64,000 nucleotides of DNA from DASQFI01 sp035633215 (GTDB lineage: Bacteria; Acidobacteriota; Vicinamibacteria; Vicinamibacterales; SCN-69-37), in assembly GCA_035633215.1 (NCBI GenBank), contig DASQFI010000010.1, positions 248,001-312,000 of the forward strand, written 5' to 3'. Numbering within the stretch: position 1 is the stretch's first letter; each line of letters starts with the position of its first letter. Of this stretch, positions 12,106-20,198 are shown piece by piece. A model generated the notes under the pieces. The model worked only from the letters and a program-made list of their open reading frames with translations, searched no databases and was not told the origin of the DNA. The translations under genes and the position numbers were made by a program.

Positions 12106-14706
12106 ATGTCCGTTTGGGTGCGACTCGTCGTCGCGGTCGCGATGCTGAAGTGCGTCGCCGCCATCGGTGTCGCGGTGGTGAGCGATGGCTATTCGTCAAC
12201 CCCACTTCTTTACAGCCCCTACCAGTACGGTCTTCTTGTTCTTGCGTTTGGCGCGACGGGCGCTGCGCTCATCGCCGCGCGCACCGGGGACCGGCGCGCG
12301 GTCTGGCTCGGTTGCATCCTGGTGCTGACGGCCGCGCCGTTCGCCGGGGTTTTGCTCTCGTGCTGCGCGACGGCGACGATCCATCCTGCCCTCACGAAGG
12401 CAGCCGATCTCCTGGGGCGCACCCCCTTGGACCCGCTGCTCCCGGTGTTCTTCTGGCTGTTCGTGCGCCATTTTCCCGACGAGCCGGCACCCCTCGCCGG
12501 AGTCCGTACGCCACGGATTGCGACGCTCGTCCTGCTCGCGCTTGCAGTCCTCCTGATTGTTTCCAACCTCTCGGAATTCGTCTGGCCGATACGTCCCGGG
12601 CCCTTGAACGACGTGCGCGCGCATGTCTCGAGACAGTCGGTCGACAGTTTGTACTGGCCGATAATCATCGCGGCGAGTTTGCCGTCCCTGGGCTTTCTCG
12701 TCTGGAAAGCGTGGACGGCTCGGCTCGCCGACCGGCGTCGCGTCCATGTTTTCGTCGCGGGGCTGCTCCTCGGGTTTGCTCCAATTTTCATCGAGATCCT
12801 GCTCGAAGCGTTGAGTCCGAGCTACGCCCGCTTCGCGACCGGGCCGGCAGGCACGTGGATCGCGGAATTGGTGTTCCTGTCGCTCTTGGCAGTGCCCCTC
12901 GTCACGGCTTACTCGGTTCTGGTCGATCGCGTCGTCGAGATCCGGCTGGTCATTCGTTCGGCTCTGCAGTATGCGCTCGCCAAGTACTCCCTGCTGCTCT
13001 TGATGGCGCTGCCGCTCGCCGGGATTGTCCGGTACCTGTATGCCCATCGCGACGAAACGCTGCTGCACCTCGTGTCTGGATCTGGACTGCCGCTGCTCGT
13101 CGCTGGGGTTGTCGCCGCGGGCGTCATGCTCCGGATGCGCAGCCGCGCGCTCACTGCGCTCGACCGGCGCTTTTTCCGCGAGGAGTACGACGCGCGCAGC
13201 ATTCTCAATGAGCTCGCGGACCGGTGCCGGAAGGCGACGACGATCGACGAACTGGTGTCACTCGTGTGTCGCGACGTCGATCGGGCGCTTCATGTCGATT
13301 ATGTGACCATGCTGCTCGCGACATCTGATGGCACGGTCCTGCGCAGCCCTGATGGGCGGATCCGCCCGCTCAGCCGGTCGTCCGGGTTGGCGCTCCTGGC
13401 GCAAGGCGACAGCACGTCGCTGCTCGTCGACTTGGAGACCGCTGATTCCACGCTCCGGCGCCTGCCGGAGGAGGAGCGCAACTGGCTCGCCGACTCCGGT
13501 TTCCATCTCCTGGTTCCGTTGAACGCCAGTGACGGCTCGCTGCACGGGCTCATCGGCCTCGGCCAGAAGCTCAGTGAATTGCCGTACTCGCGCGAGGATC
13601 GCCAAGTGCTCGAGGCCATCGGCGCGTCCGTGTCGCTCACGGTGGAGAACCGTCGGCTGCGGGAGTCTGGGGCGACGACGCCGAAAGCGGGTCGGCATGC
13701 CGTGCTGCCATGGCTCGCCGCCGACGATGGCCGACCCGCCGTTGAGTGCGAGGCCTGCGGCCGAGTGTACCCGCCTGAGACCAGCGTCTGCGATTGCGGC
13801 AGCGCGCTCGAGTCCGCGCTCGTGCCGTTCGTGCTCGGCAACAAGTTTCAGCTCGATCGCCGGCTCGGCCGCGGTGGCATGGGCGTCGTCTATCGCGCTC
13901 TCGATATGGACCTTGGCCGCCACGTCGCGATCAAGACGCTGCCGCATGTGGGACCGGAAGATGCTGCTCGGCTGCGACGCGAGGCTCGGGCGATGGCGTC
14001 AGTGCAGCACGAGAACCTCGCCGTGATCTTTGGTGCGGAGACCTGGCTCGGCACGCCTCTGCTCGTCGTCGAGCTTCTGGCGGGCGGGACGCTGGCGGCC
14101 CTCCTGCGGAGAGGGCCCATCCCGTGGCCGCGCGCGCTCGAGATCGGCATCGCGCTCTCGCGGGGCGTCGAGCACCTCCATCGTGCCGGCGTGCTCCACT
14201 GCGACATCAAGCCGAGCAACATCGGCTTCACCCGGGAGGAAGTTCCCAAGTTGCTCGATTTCGGACTGGCGACGATGCTCCGTGACCGGCGCACGGGGGG
14301 CAGTACGACGACCCGATCGGGCCGGCTTGGCGATCGGCTCATCGGCAGCATCACACCAGGCGGAACCGAGAGGAGCGGATTCGGAGGCACGCCGCTGTAT
14401 ATGAGCCCGGAAGCGATCGATGGCGCGTCGCCCCAAACGGCCTTCGATGTCTGGAGCCTTTCCGTCGTGATGTTCGAAGCCATCGCCGGCGCGCCGCCGT
14501 TCGACGGCGCGACGGTTGCCGCGATTGCCGCCGCCGTGCAGCATGGCCACGTCCCCGATATCCGCGCGCGTGCCCCGGCTTGTCCGGAGGCCGTCGCGAC
14601 CTTTTTCAACCGTGCACTCTCGCACCGGCCGGGCAACCGTCCGCCAACGGCGACGCATCTTGGCAATGAGCTGACCCGGTTGCGCGACGGCGCCCGGCTG
14701 GAGTAA
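12106..14706 (+). CDS. Polytopic membrane GAF/zinc-ribbon protein kinase
   Basis: An 866-aa multidomain sensor kinase. About eight hydrophobic segments fill residues 1-340, a GAF-like region spans about 360-525, a short Cys4 zinc-ribbon-like knuckle follows (C548, C551, C562, C564), then a Ser/Thr kinase domain (about 577-862). The kinase has LGRGGMGVVY, AIK, D718-F-G and FGGTPLYMSPEA, but the catalytic loop is H698-C-D-I-KPSN, with Cys replacing the Arg of HRD. Loss of the RD arginine usually means activation-loop phosphorylation is not needed. It probably integrates a membrane signal with a GAF ligand. A three-gene cassette with a C39-like peptidase follows it. Confidence 0.9.
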   Translation: MSVWVRLVVAVAMLKCVAAIGVAVVSDGYSSTPLLYSPYQYGLLVLAFGATGAALIAARTGDRRAVWLGCILVLTAAPFAGVLLSCCATATIHPALTKAADLLGRTPLDPLLPVFFWLFVRHFPDEPAPLAGVRTPRIATLVLLALAVLLIVSNLSEFVWPIRPGPLNDVRAHVSRQSVDSLYWPIIIAASLPSLGFLVWKAWTARLADRRRVHVFVAGLLLGFAPIFIEILLEALSPSYARFATGPAGTWIAELVFLSLLAVPLVTAYSVLVDRVVEIRLVIRSALQYALAKYSLLLLMALPLAGIVRYLYAHRDETLLHLVSGSGLPLLVAGVVAAGVMLRMRSRALTALDRRFFREEYDARSILNELADRCRKATTIDELVSLVCRDVDRALHVDYVTMLLATSDGTVLRSPDGRIRPLSRSSGLALLAQGDSTSLLVDLETADSTLRRLPEEERNWLADSGFHLLVPLNASDGSLHGLIGLGQKLSELPYSREDRQVLEAIGASVSLTVENRRLRESGATTPKAGRHAVLPWLAADDGRPAVECEACGRVYPPETSVCDCGSALESALVPFVLGNKFQLDRRLGRGGMGVVYRALDMDLGRHVAIKTLPHVGPEDAARLRREARAMASVQHENLAVIFGAETWLGTPLLVVELLAGGTLAALLRRGPIPWPRALEIGIALSRGVEHLHRAGVLHCDIKPSNIGFTREEVPKLLDFGLATMLRDRRTGGSTTTRSGRLGDRLIGSITPGGTERSGFGGTPLYMSPEAIDGASPQTAFDVWSLSVVMFEAIAGAPPFDGATVAAIAAAVQHGHVPDIRARAPACPEAVATFFNRALSHRPGNRPPTATHLGNELTRLRDGARLE

Positions 14707-14768
14707 CGTTCGCTCCCTCGCAGCTTCAATACAGGGTAGCGATACTGGACTGCCAACCTTTCAACTGG

Positions 14769-14789
14769 GGAGACGGTTCGACTGTCTCC
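14769..14789. promoter_or_regulatory. Small hairpin upstream of the 112-aa gene
   Basis: Inverted repeat GGAGAC/GTCTCC with a 9-nt loop, placed 12 nt before the ATG of the next gene. The Shine-Dalgarno AGGAG (14790-14794) begins right at the foot of the stem. It could be an operator or translational hairpin; this is inference only. Confidence 0.35.
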
Positions 14790-14800
14790 AGGAGAATCAG

Positions 14801-15139
14801 ATGGCCGCACCGCCCACTGCCGCGGAACTGAACTTCATGCTGGTCGACGCGATGTTGTGCGTTGGAAGAGGCGTCGGATCAAAGAAAGTCTCGATTGAAG
14901 CGGCCCAATTCTGGTCCGATATGTATGCGACGTCTATCGCCACGGCCATCGTCAACGGCGCCGTGTGGAAGAATGACCGGGACGGGGTCCTGCTGATGGC
15001 CACCAAGTTGGGCCGGAAGGCAAAGCTGCTCGCAGGATTGCGGAAAACGATTTCCGAGGCGAACGCGAAGAAAGCCTCCGAGATCATCAGCAGAGATCCA
15101 ACATGCACCGCCGGTGGTGGCAGGTTCTGCCCGCCGTAG
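14801..15139 (+). CDS. Uncharacterised 112-aa protein with Cys/Gly-rich C-terminus
   Basis: I do not recognise a family. The protein is 112 aa with no signal peptide. It is largely helical and Ala/Lys-rich (KKVSIEAAQFWSDMYATSIA, LGRKAKLLAGLRKTISEANA), and ends in the distinctive tail PTCTAGGGRFCPP with two of its three cysteines. A good Shine-Dalgarno (AGGAG, 6 nt before ATG) supports the start. It is the first gene of a cassette with a C39-like cysteine peptidase and a membrane-anchored protein. A GG-containing tail beside a C39-like peptidase suggests a processed substrate, but C39 peptidases normally cut after a leader GG, and here only a few residues follow it. Confidence 0.7.
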   Translation: MAAPPTAAELNFMLVDAMLCVGRGVGSKKVSIEAAQFWSDMYATSIATAIVNGAVWKNDRDGVLLMATKLGRKAKLLAGLRKTISEANAKKASEIISRDPTCTAGGGRFCPP

Positions 15140-15173
15140 ATCGAGCCGCGCGACACCTCATGGGCCCTGAGAC

Positions 15174-15749
15174 ATGGCACCCCCAGCTGTGCCCTATCAC
15201 CGCCAAGAAGGCGAGGATTTCTGCGGCCCCGCCTGCCTGCTCATGGTCATCGAAGCGCTCGGCCAGCCGAGCAGGACTCAGCCGTCGCTCTACGACGACG
15301 CCCACGATCATGGCGCCGAAGATCCGCAGGCGTGGTGGGCGAGCCCTCCGGACGGGATGGAGTGGGCGCTCGAGAACCGCGCCGCAATGTCGAAGAGCAC
15401 GCTGGAAGTGGTGACCTTCAAAACGGAACTGCCGATAACCCGGCGCCTCGTGTGGAGCCTGTTTCAACATTCAGTCCCGCCAATCGCGTTGGTGTACGGC
15501 TGGGATCACTGGGTGGTCGTCGTGAACTACGATATCAGCCGCAATCCGACCGGACCATCGGATAGCGGCTATGAAATCCGGGCGCTCGAAATCCACGATC
15601 CCTGGCGGACACTCGACGACCCCGATCCGCCACCGCCGCCTCCTCCGAGGCACGTCACGCTGGACGAGTGGCAGGACACGTATCTGAAGCCGGTGCCGCA
15701 AGGCCACTGGGAAGGCAAGCAGGTTGCCGTAGGTGTCTTCACGGAGTAG
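15174..15749 (+). CDS. C39-like cysteine peptidase
   Basis: A 191-aa protein of the peptidase C39-like (papain fold) type. The oxyanion Gln and nucleophile Cys lie in Q11-EGEDFC17GPACLLMVIEA, the catalytic His in YGWDH112WVVVVNY, and the Asp in EIHD142PWR. This is the complete Q/C/H/D set in order. There is no ABC-transporter or TM region, so it is not a bacteriocin-exporting PCAT. No signal peptide is evident, which suggests cytosolic action. A proline run lies near 149-158. It is 34 bp downstream of the 112-aa gene and is followed 14 bp later by a membrane-anchored protein, probably one operon. The 112-aa neighbour is a candidate substrate. Confidence 0.8.
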   Translation: MAPPAVPYHRQEGEDFCGPACLLMVIEALGQPSRTQPSLYDDAHDHGAEDPQAWWASPPDGMEWALENRAAMSKSTLEVVTFKTELPITRRLVWSLFQHSVPPIALVYGWDHWVVVVNYDISRNPTGPSDSGYEIRALEIHDPWRTLDDPDPPPPPPPRHVTLDEWQDTYLKPVPQGHWEGKQVAVGVFTE

Positions 15750-15763
15750 GAGGCGCATTTTTG

Positions 15764-16489
15764 ATGTCCCTCCTGCTTTTCCTCATCGTCCTGCTGCTGC
15801 TGTTCTGGAACATCCGGCTGCGCCGCCGACTGCGCGAGCCATCTCCACCACCATCACAACCGGCAGGCCAGGATCCTCGCGATCTGGATATCGGCACGTC
15901 GTCCGTGGTTTCCGTGAATGCGGCCGTGGCGGGCGCGTTGAAGGGCTTCGAGGATTACGGCCTGGCGAAACGCGCTGATTGGGCGCCGCTGCTCGCGCCG
16001 CCGTCAGTCCCGCGCGCGCCCATTCTCGTGCAGCGCCTGGATGCGACGGAGAGCTCGCGCGGCTACTACTACCTCGTGCCGATCGGCCCGACCGACGACA
16101 ACGTGAGCGCCGTCGTACGCGTCGACGCCGTGTCCGGGCGTTATTTGGAGGCCAGCCCGTTCCTCTCTCATGGCGACAAAAAGCCCTGGGGGACGATGAT
16201 GGCGAACTGGCGGAGCGAGACGATCACCCGCCGAAAGATCGCCGGTCGCACGTTCGAGCGTCGGAATTACCAGGGGAGCGTTGTTGCCGACGCGCGTGGT
16301 GTCGGCGTGCACCCGGCCTTCGTCTGGAAGCCCTGCGTGGAGTCGCGGTCGCCTTTCTTTCCATTCAGATTGGTGACGATTGGCGACCAGCAGCGGTACG
16401 TGCGGATCGACGGCAAGGAATTCGAGTCGTTGACCGATCTTGGGCCGGGGAGCCTCGTGTTCAAGAAAGATGACGACCGGTCGATCTAA
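15764..16489 (+). CDS. Membrane-anchored protein of unknown function
   Basis: A 241-aa protein with one N-terminal TM helix (residues 2-17, SLLLFLIVLLLLFW) followed by a basic stretch and a Pro-rich linker (PSPPPSQPAG). The remainder is a soluble domain of about 200 aa with no recognised family; its beta-rich pattern (YYYLVPIGPTDDNVSAVVRV and RYVRIDGKEFESL) is the only structural hint. The ATG was chosen because GGAGG lies 10 nt upstream, overlapping the stop of the C39-like gene. The tight spacing suggests it acts with the peptidase, perhaps as a membrane tether or partner. Confidence 0.75.
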   Translation: MSLLLFLIVLLLLFWNIRLRRRLREPSPPPSQPAGQDPRDLDIGTSSVVSVNAAVAGALKGFEDYGLAKRADWAPLLAPPSVPRAPILVQRLDATESSRGYYYLVPIGPTDDNVSAVVRVDAVSGRYLEASPFLSHGDKKPWGTMMANWRSETITRRKIAGRTFERRNYQGSVVADARGVGVHPAFVWKPCVESRSPFFPFRLVTIGDQQRYVRIDGKEFESLTDLGPGSLVFKKDDDRSI

Positions 16490-16542
16490 CGTGAAGCCTA
16501 CGTCATGACCGCCGGCGTGAACTTGGCGGACGCCGGAGCTCG

Positions 16543-18849
16543 TTATTTCACGCCGCGCATGCGGCGCGTCAGCTCGCCGAACCAGTCGAGAACGACAATG
16601 AGCTGGTTTTCCGCAATCTGTTCCTGGACCGGGTCGAGCATGACGAACGCCGAGCCGTCACGGGTCGCATCGAAATCGACGCCGAATCGCCCGCGAAACA
16701 GGAGTTTTGGAGCCGAGACGGACAGCGCAGGTGTCGTCGTCACGTCAACCGCGAAGAGCGACATGCCCTGTCGAAAGATCAACTCGCGGCCGTCTTTCGT
16801 CCAGATGGGATTCGAGCCGGCCTGCGTCACCTGGAGCTGATTGCCCGGGCCTGGAAAGGGCCGAATGTAGATGGCGGCCCGGCCGGACATGTTCGACTGA
16901 TAGACCATCCACCGGCCGTCAGGGGAAAACGCGGCCTCCGACTCTCCGGAGGTGGTCTTCAACCACGGCGCGGCCGGAGCGTTGCCGTCCACCGGCACCG
17001 TCCAGATGTCGAGTCCCGTGACGTCGTCGAAGACCTCCACAGCCAGCGTCTTCCCATCGGGCGACCAGGACGACAAGCGATGGCGGCCTGCGGGCGTGGG
17101 GAGACGCTTGCTGGTCTTCAGATCGTCGAGGGACGTCACGAACGACTGCCCGAGCTCGTCCGAGCTGTACGCCAGACGCCGGCTGTCGGGTGACCAGAGG
17201 GGACCGGCATCGCGGCCCGGCTCGAGCGGCAGCTGGTTCCAGGAGCCTTGGGCGATGTCGTAGAGATGCAGGCCGCGATTGGGATCGGCCACATGGACGG
17301 CGATGCGCTGGCCATCCGGCGAAATCTTCGGTGACCGGTACACGCGCGGCACGTCCCCGAGCGGCTTCCCGCGTCCTTCCCGGTCGACCCACGCGAGCTG
17401 GCGGCGCTCGAACGGTTCGCCTGGCAGGTAGACCAATGTGCCCGTCGTGGCGATCGCGAAGCTGGCCGCGCCGGCGCCGCGCACGCGACCGTCGGCCGAC
17501 ACTTGCTGCGCGTAGACGACATGACCGGTGCCGGCATAGCGAGGTTGTGTGCCGCCTTTGATCAGGACTTCGCGTTTGTTGGAGTCGAGCGACATCGCCG
17601 CGATATCGAACTGGTTGCCGCGCGCGATCGTAAACAGCACAACGTTGGTGTCCGGCACCCATTCGGGCCATCGGTAGGCCGCATCGGCGTCCGCGGGATC
17701 GCCCGCGACGGTGTCGGCTGCTCCGCCATCGGCTCGGGCGCGCATGAATTTGCCGCCCGGCATCCCAATCAAAATCGTTCCGTCTGCGCCCTACGCGCCC
17801 CCACGCCCTTCTTCCGGAGCGACATCAGCCAGGGCGACGGGCTCGCCTCCGCTCATCGATACTTTTTTCAGCTTGCGGTCCGCAAAGAAACCGAGCCAGT
17901 TGCCGTCTGGTGAAAAGAACGGCCGGACACCGCCTTCCGTGCCGGTGATGGCCACCGGCGACAGCGAGTCCATCGTCCGCAGAAAGAGCTGTCCCGGGCC
18001 ACCGGCTGATCCCGCGAAGACGACGCGCCGGCCGTCGGGCGAAATCGTCACATACGGTCCCGCCTGCGTGCTGCGGACCTGAATGGCCGCAAAGTCGAGG
18101 ACGAATCTCGTCGCGCGTCCACTGTCGGATGCTCCATCGGACCGGCCGCGCCAGGTCCAGACGGCGAATGTCACGGCGGCGACGGCGACCGCGATGGCCA
18201 TCCATGTCCACAGCGTGCCGGCCGCACGACGCGGCAGCGGCATTTCGCCCGTTTCAGGGGCCGTGAACGCCTCATCCAGCTCGAGTTGGACATCGGCGAT
18301 GTCGCGCAGGCGTCGCTTGGGATCTTTCTGAAGGCAGCGACGAAGCACTCTGCGCGCCCCCGGCGGCACGCTCGCGGGCAGTTCGTTCCAGGACGGCTCG
18401 TCGCGCAGCGTGGATGCCTGAATATCGGAGACGGTGTCACCCGCAAACGTGCGGCGCCCGCTCAGCATTTCGAACAGCACGCATCCGAACGCCCAGATGT
18501 CCGCGCGCTTGTCCACGCGGCCGGTACGCGACTGTTCCGGACTCATGTAGGCGGGCGTGCCCAGCACCACGCCGAGCCGGGTTTCGATCTCGGTGATCGT
18601 CGGCGTATCGCCGGAAATCGCGGCCGTTTCGTCGGCCAACGCCTTGGCGATGCCGAAATCCAGAACCTTGACCGTGCCGTCGGCGGTCAGCTTGATGTTG
18701 GCCGGTTTCAGATCGCGATGGATGATGCCCCGGTCATGTGCAGCGTCGAGCGCATCGGCAATCTGCCGGGCGATCGCAAGTGCCTGACTGACGGGAAGCG
18801 GTCCTTCACGCAGCTTGTCCTGGAGGGTCGGTCCTTCGACCAGCTCAAG
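16543..18849 (-). pseudogene. Truncated PD40 Ser/Thr kinase with in-frame TAG
   Basis: Remains of a kinase of the same architecture as the 9230 gene. Homology starts abruptly at LELVEGPTLQDKL (about 18849), so the Gly loop, catalytic Lys and most of the N-lobe are missing, and no ATG/GTG start precedes the surviving part. The catalytic loop HRDLKPANIKL, DFGIAKALADET and GTPAYMSPEQS are intact. A TM lies near LWTWMAIAVAVAAVTFAVWTW. In the propeller, TAG at 17791-17793 replaces the Trp expected in a GASWGADGTILIG-type segment; reading resumes in the same frame to TGA at 16543. The truncated end lies about 45 bp from an inverted-repeat element, which may mark the rearrangement. Confidence 0.85.
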
Positions 18850-18894
18850 CCGATCTCCAAGATCTGGGAAAGCGGCCCGTAGCGTAGCAGAAGG

Positions 18895-19014
18895 AATGGC
18901 TTAGGGGGTCAGGTCTTGGATTATCAGTTTTTTCGGCCGCTCACAGGATTGAATTACAAGAGCAGGATCAGCGGAAAAACTGATAATCCAAGACCTGACC
19001 CCCTCTAAGCCATT
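18895..19014. repeat. Long inverted repeat element between kinase genes
   Basis: Two 29-nt arms (18904-18932 and 18975-19003) are exact reverse complements and share the core GGTCAGGTCTTGGATTATCA. They enclose a 42-nt loop. Outside the arms a 9-nt block AATGGCTTA (18895-18903) is again mirrored (19006-19014, with 2 extra nt). The right outer block includes the last codons and TAG stop of the kinase-BRCT gene. No transposase is present, so it resembles a non-autonomous palindromic element or bidirectional terminator. The T run at the inner end of each arm lies in the loop, not after the stem, which argues against a simple intrinsic terminator. Confidence 0.85.
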
Positions 19015-20183
19015 TTCTTCACCAGCCGCCAGAACGTCCTCTCGTTGAGGATCGTGACCCGGTGGCCCTTCTCACGCAGTCGCTTGATCTCCATCAGCTT
19101 GAGACCGCCTTCCCGCCCGGCCGCCTGCAGCGGATTTGGCCGGCCGCGGACGAGCACGGTGGTCTTCACAGACGGCATGCCGTGAACGATGGCGCCGGCG
19201 CGCCGGGCGGCACGCATCGCCTCGGGTCGCGTCTTGGTCAGGATCCCTGTGAAGGCGACGTGCAGCCCTTTGAGCGACCGCAGCCGGCCCGGATGGAGAC
19301 GCGCCGGCGGGTGATTCAGCGCCGCGATCAGTTCGTCCGCGCTTTCGTAGCGCTTGCGGCGCTCGCCGATGCAGCGAAAGATGATCTCCTTCAGCTCGTC
19401 GCTGCACGAGAGACCGCGAACCTCGCGGGTGCGCACGCGTGCGCGCGCGTCGCCCTTTACCAGCATCGCGAGCAGCTGTCCCACCTGATACACGTCGTCG
19501 CGCGCCCGCCATTTCGGCGCGAGGCCTTCCAGCATGTCGCTCGGGACCATCGACGTATTCAGGGTGTGCGCCGTGATGCCGCGGCGGTTCTGCTGGTGCC
19601 GGACGATTCCGAAGTCGCCGAGCTTGAGATGCCGGCCATCGCAGACGAACACGTTGACCGGTGTGAGATCGCGATGCAGAACGTGGCCGCGATGCAGCCG
19701 GCCGAGGACCTGGAGGATGCCCGCGATCTCCCGCCGGGCGGACGTCTCGGGCCACCGTTTGTTCGACCGCAGAAGGAACGCGCTCAGGTCGCCGTGACGC
19801 GCGTACTCGATCGCCAGGCAGTACATGAGCGGTCCGGACGGCTGGACGATCGGAAACCGATCGAAGACGCGGATCGCTTTCGGGTGCTCGTTCAGCACCT
19901 GACCGAAGTAGGCCTCGCGCAGCCAGCCGTCGATGTGGAGGCTGACCTTGAGGCACAACACCGCCGGCACGACCGTGGAGCGGCTGAGCCGCTTGACGAG
20001 ATAGACCTGGCCGTACCCGCCCTGGCCGAGCAGGCGAATGACCCGATAGCTGAGCTTCGTCTCGGGACTCGCGACGATCTGGCCGACCGTCAGAAGTTGA
20101 GTGCTCGACGCCGGCGGCGCGGCCGTGGCCTTCAGGTTGCGCGTGGTGGCGTCGTGCGGAAGGATGCGCGCGTGGGCCGTCAT
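19005..20183 (-). CDS. Protein kinase fused to a C-terminal BRCT-like domain
   Basis: A 392-aa soluble protein. Residues 46-290 form a kinase domain with LLGQGGYGQVY (51-61), K79, H170-R-D172-L-T-PVN and D190-F-G. The usual HRDLKPxN lysine is Thr174, but HRD Asp, DFG Asp and VAIK Lys are present, so activity is likely. Residues 303-388 match a BRCT domain as in NAD-dependent DNA ligase: LKGLHVAFTGIL, then RPEAMRAARRAGAIV, SVKTTVLV, GLKLMEIKRL and VTILNERTFWRLV. BRCT domains bind DNA ends or phosphopeptides, so the fusion hints at phospho-signalling linked to DNA or self-recognition. It lies 15 bp downstream of the 20199-23114 kinase on the same strand, so cotranscription is likely. Its stop codon lies inside the inverted repeat. 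Confidence 0.87.
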   Translation of the reverse strand: MTAHARILPHDATTRNLKATAAPPASSTQLLTVGQIVASPETKLSYRVIRLLGQGGYGQVYLVKRLSRSTVVPAVLCLKVSLHIDGWLREAYFGQVLNEHPKAIRVFDRFPIVQPSGPLMYCLAIEYARHGDLSAFLLRSNKRWPETSARREIAGILQVLGRLHRGHVLHRDLTPVNVFVCDGRHLKLGDFGIVRHQQNRRGITAHTLNTSMVPSDMLEGLAPKWRARDDVYQVGQLLAMLVKGDARARVRTREVRGLSCSDELKEIIFRCIGERRKRYESADELIAALNHPPARLHPGRLRSLKGLHVAFTGILTKTRPEAMRAARRAGAIVHGMPSVKTTVLVRGRPNPLQAAGREGGLKLMEIKRLREKGHRVTILNERTFWRLVKKMA

Positions 20184-20198
20184 CGCGGTGCGGTCGGA

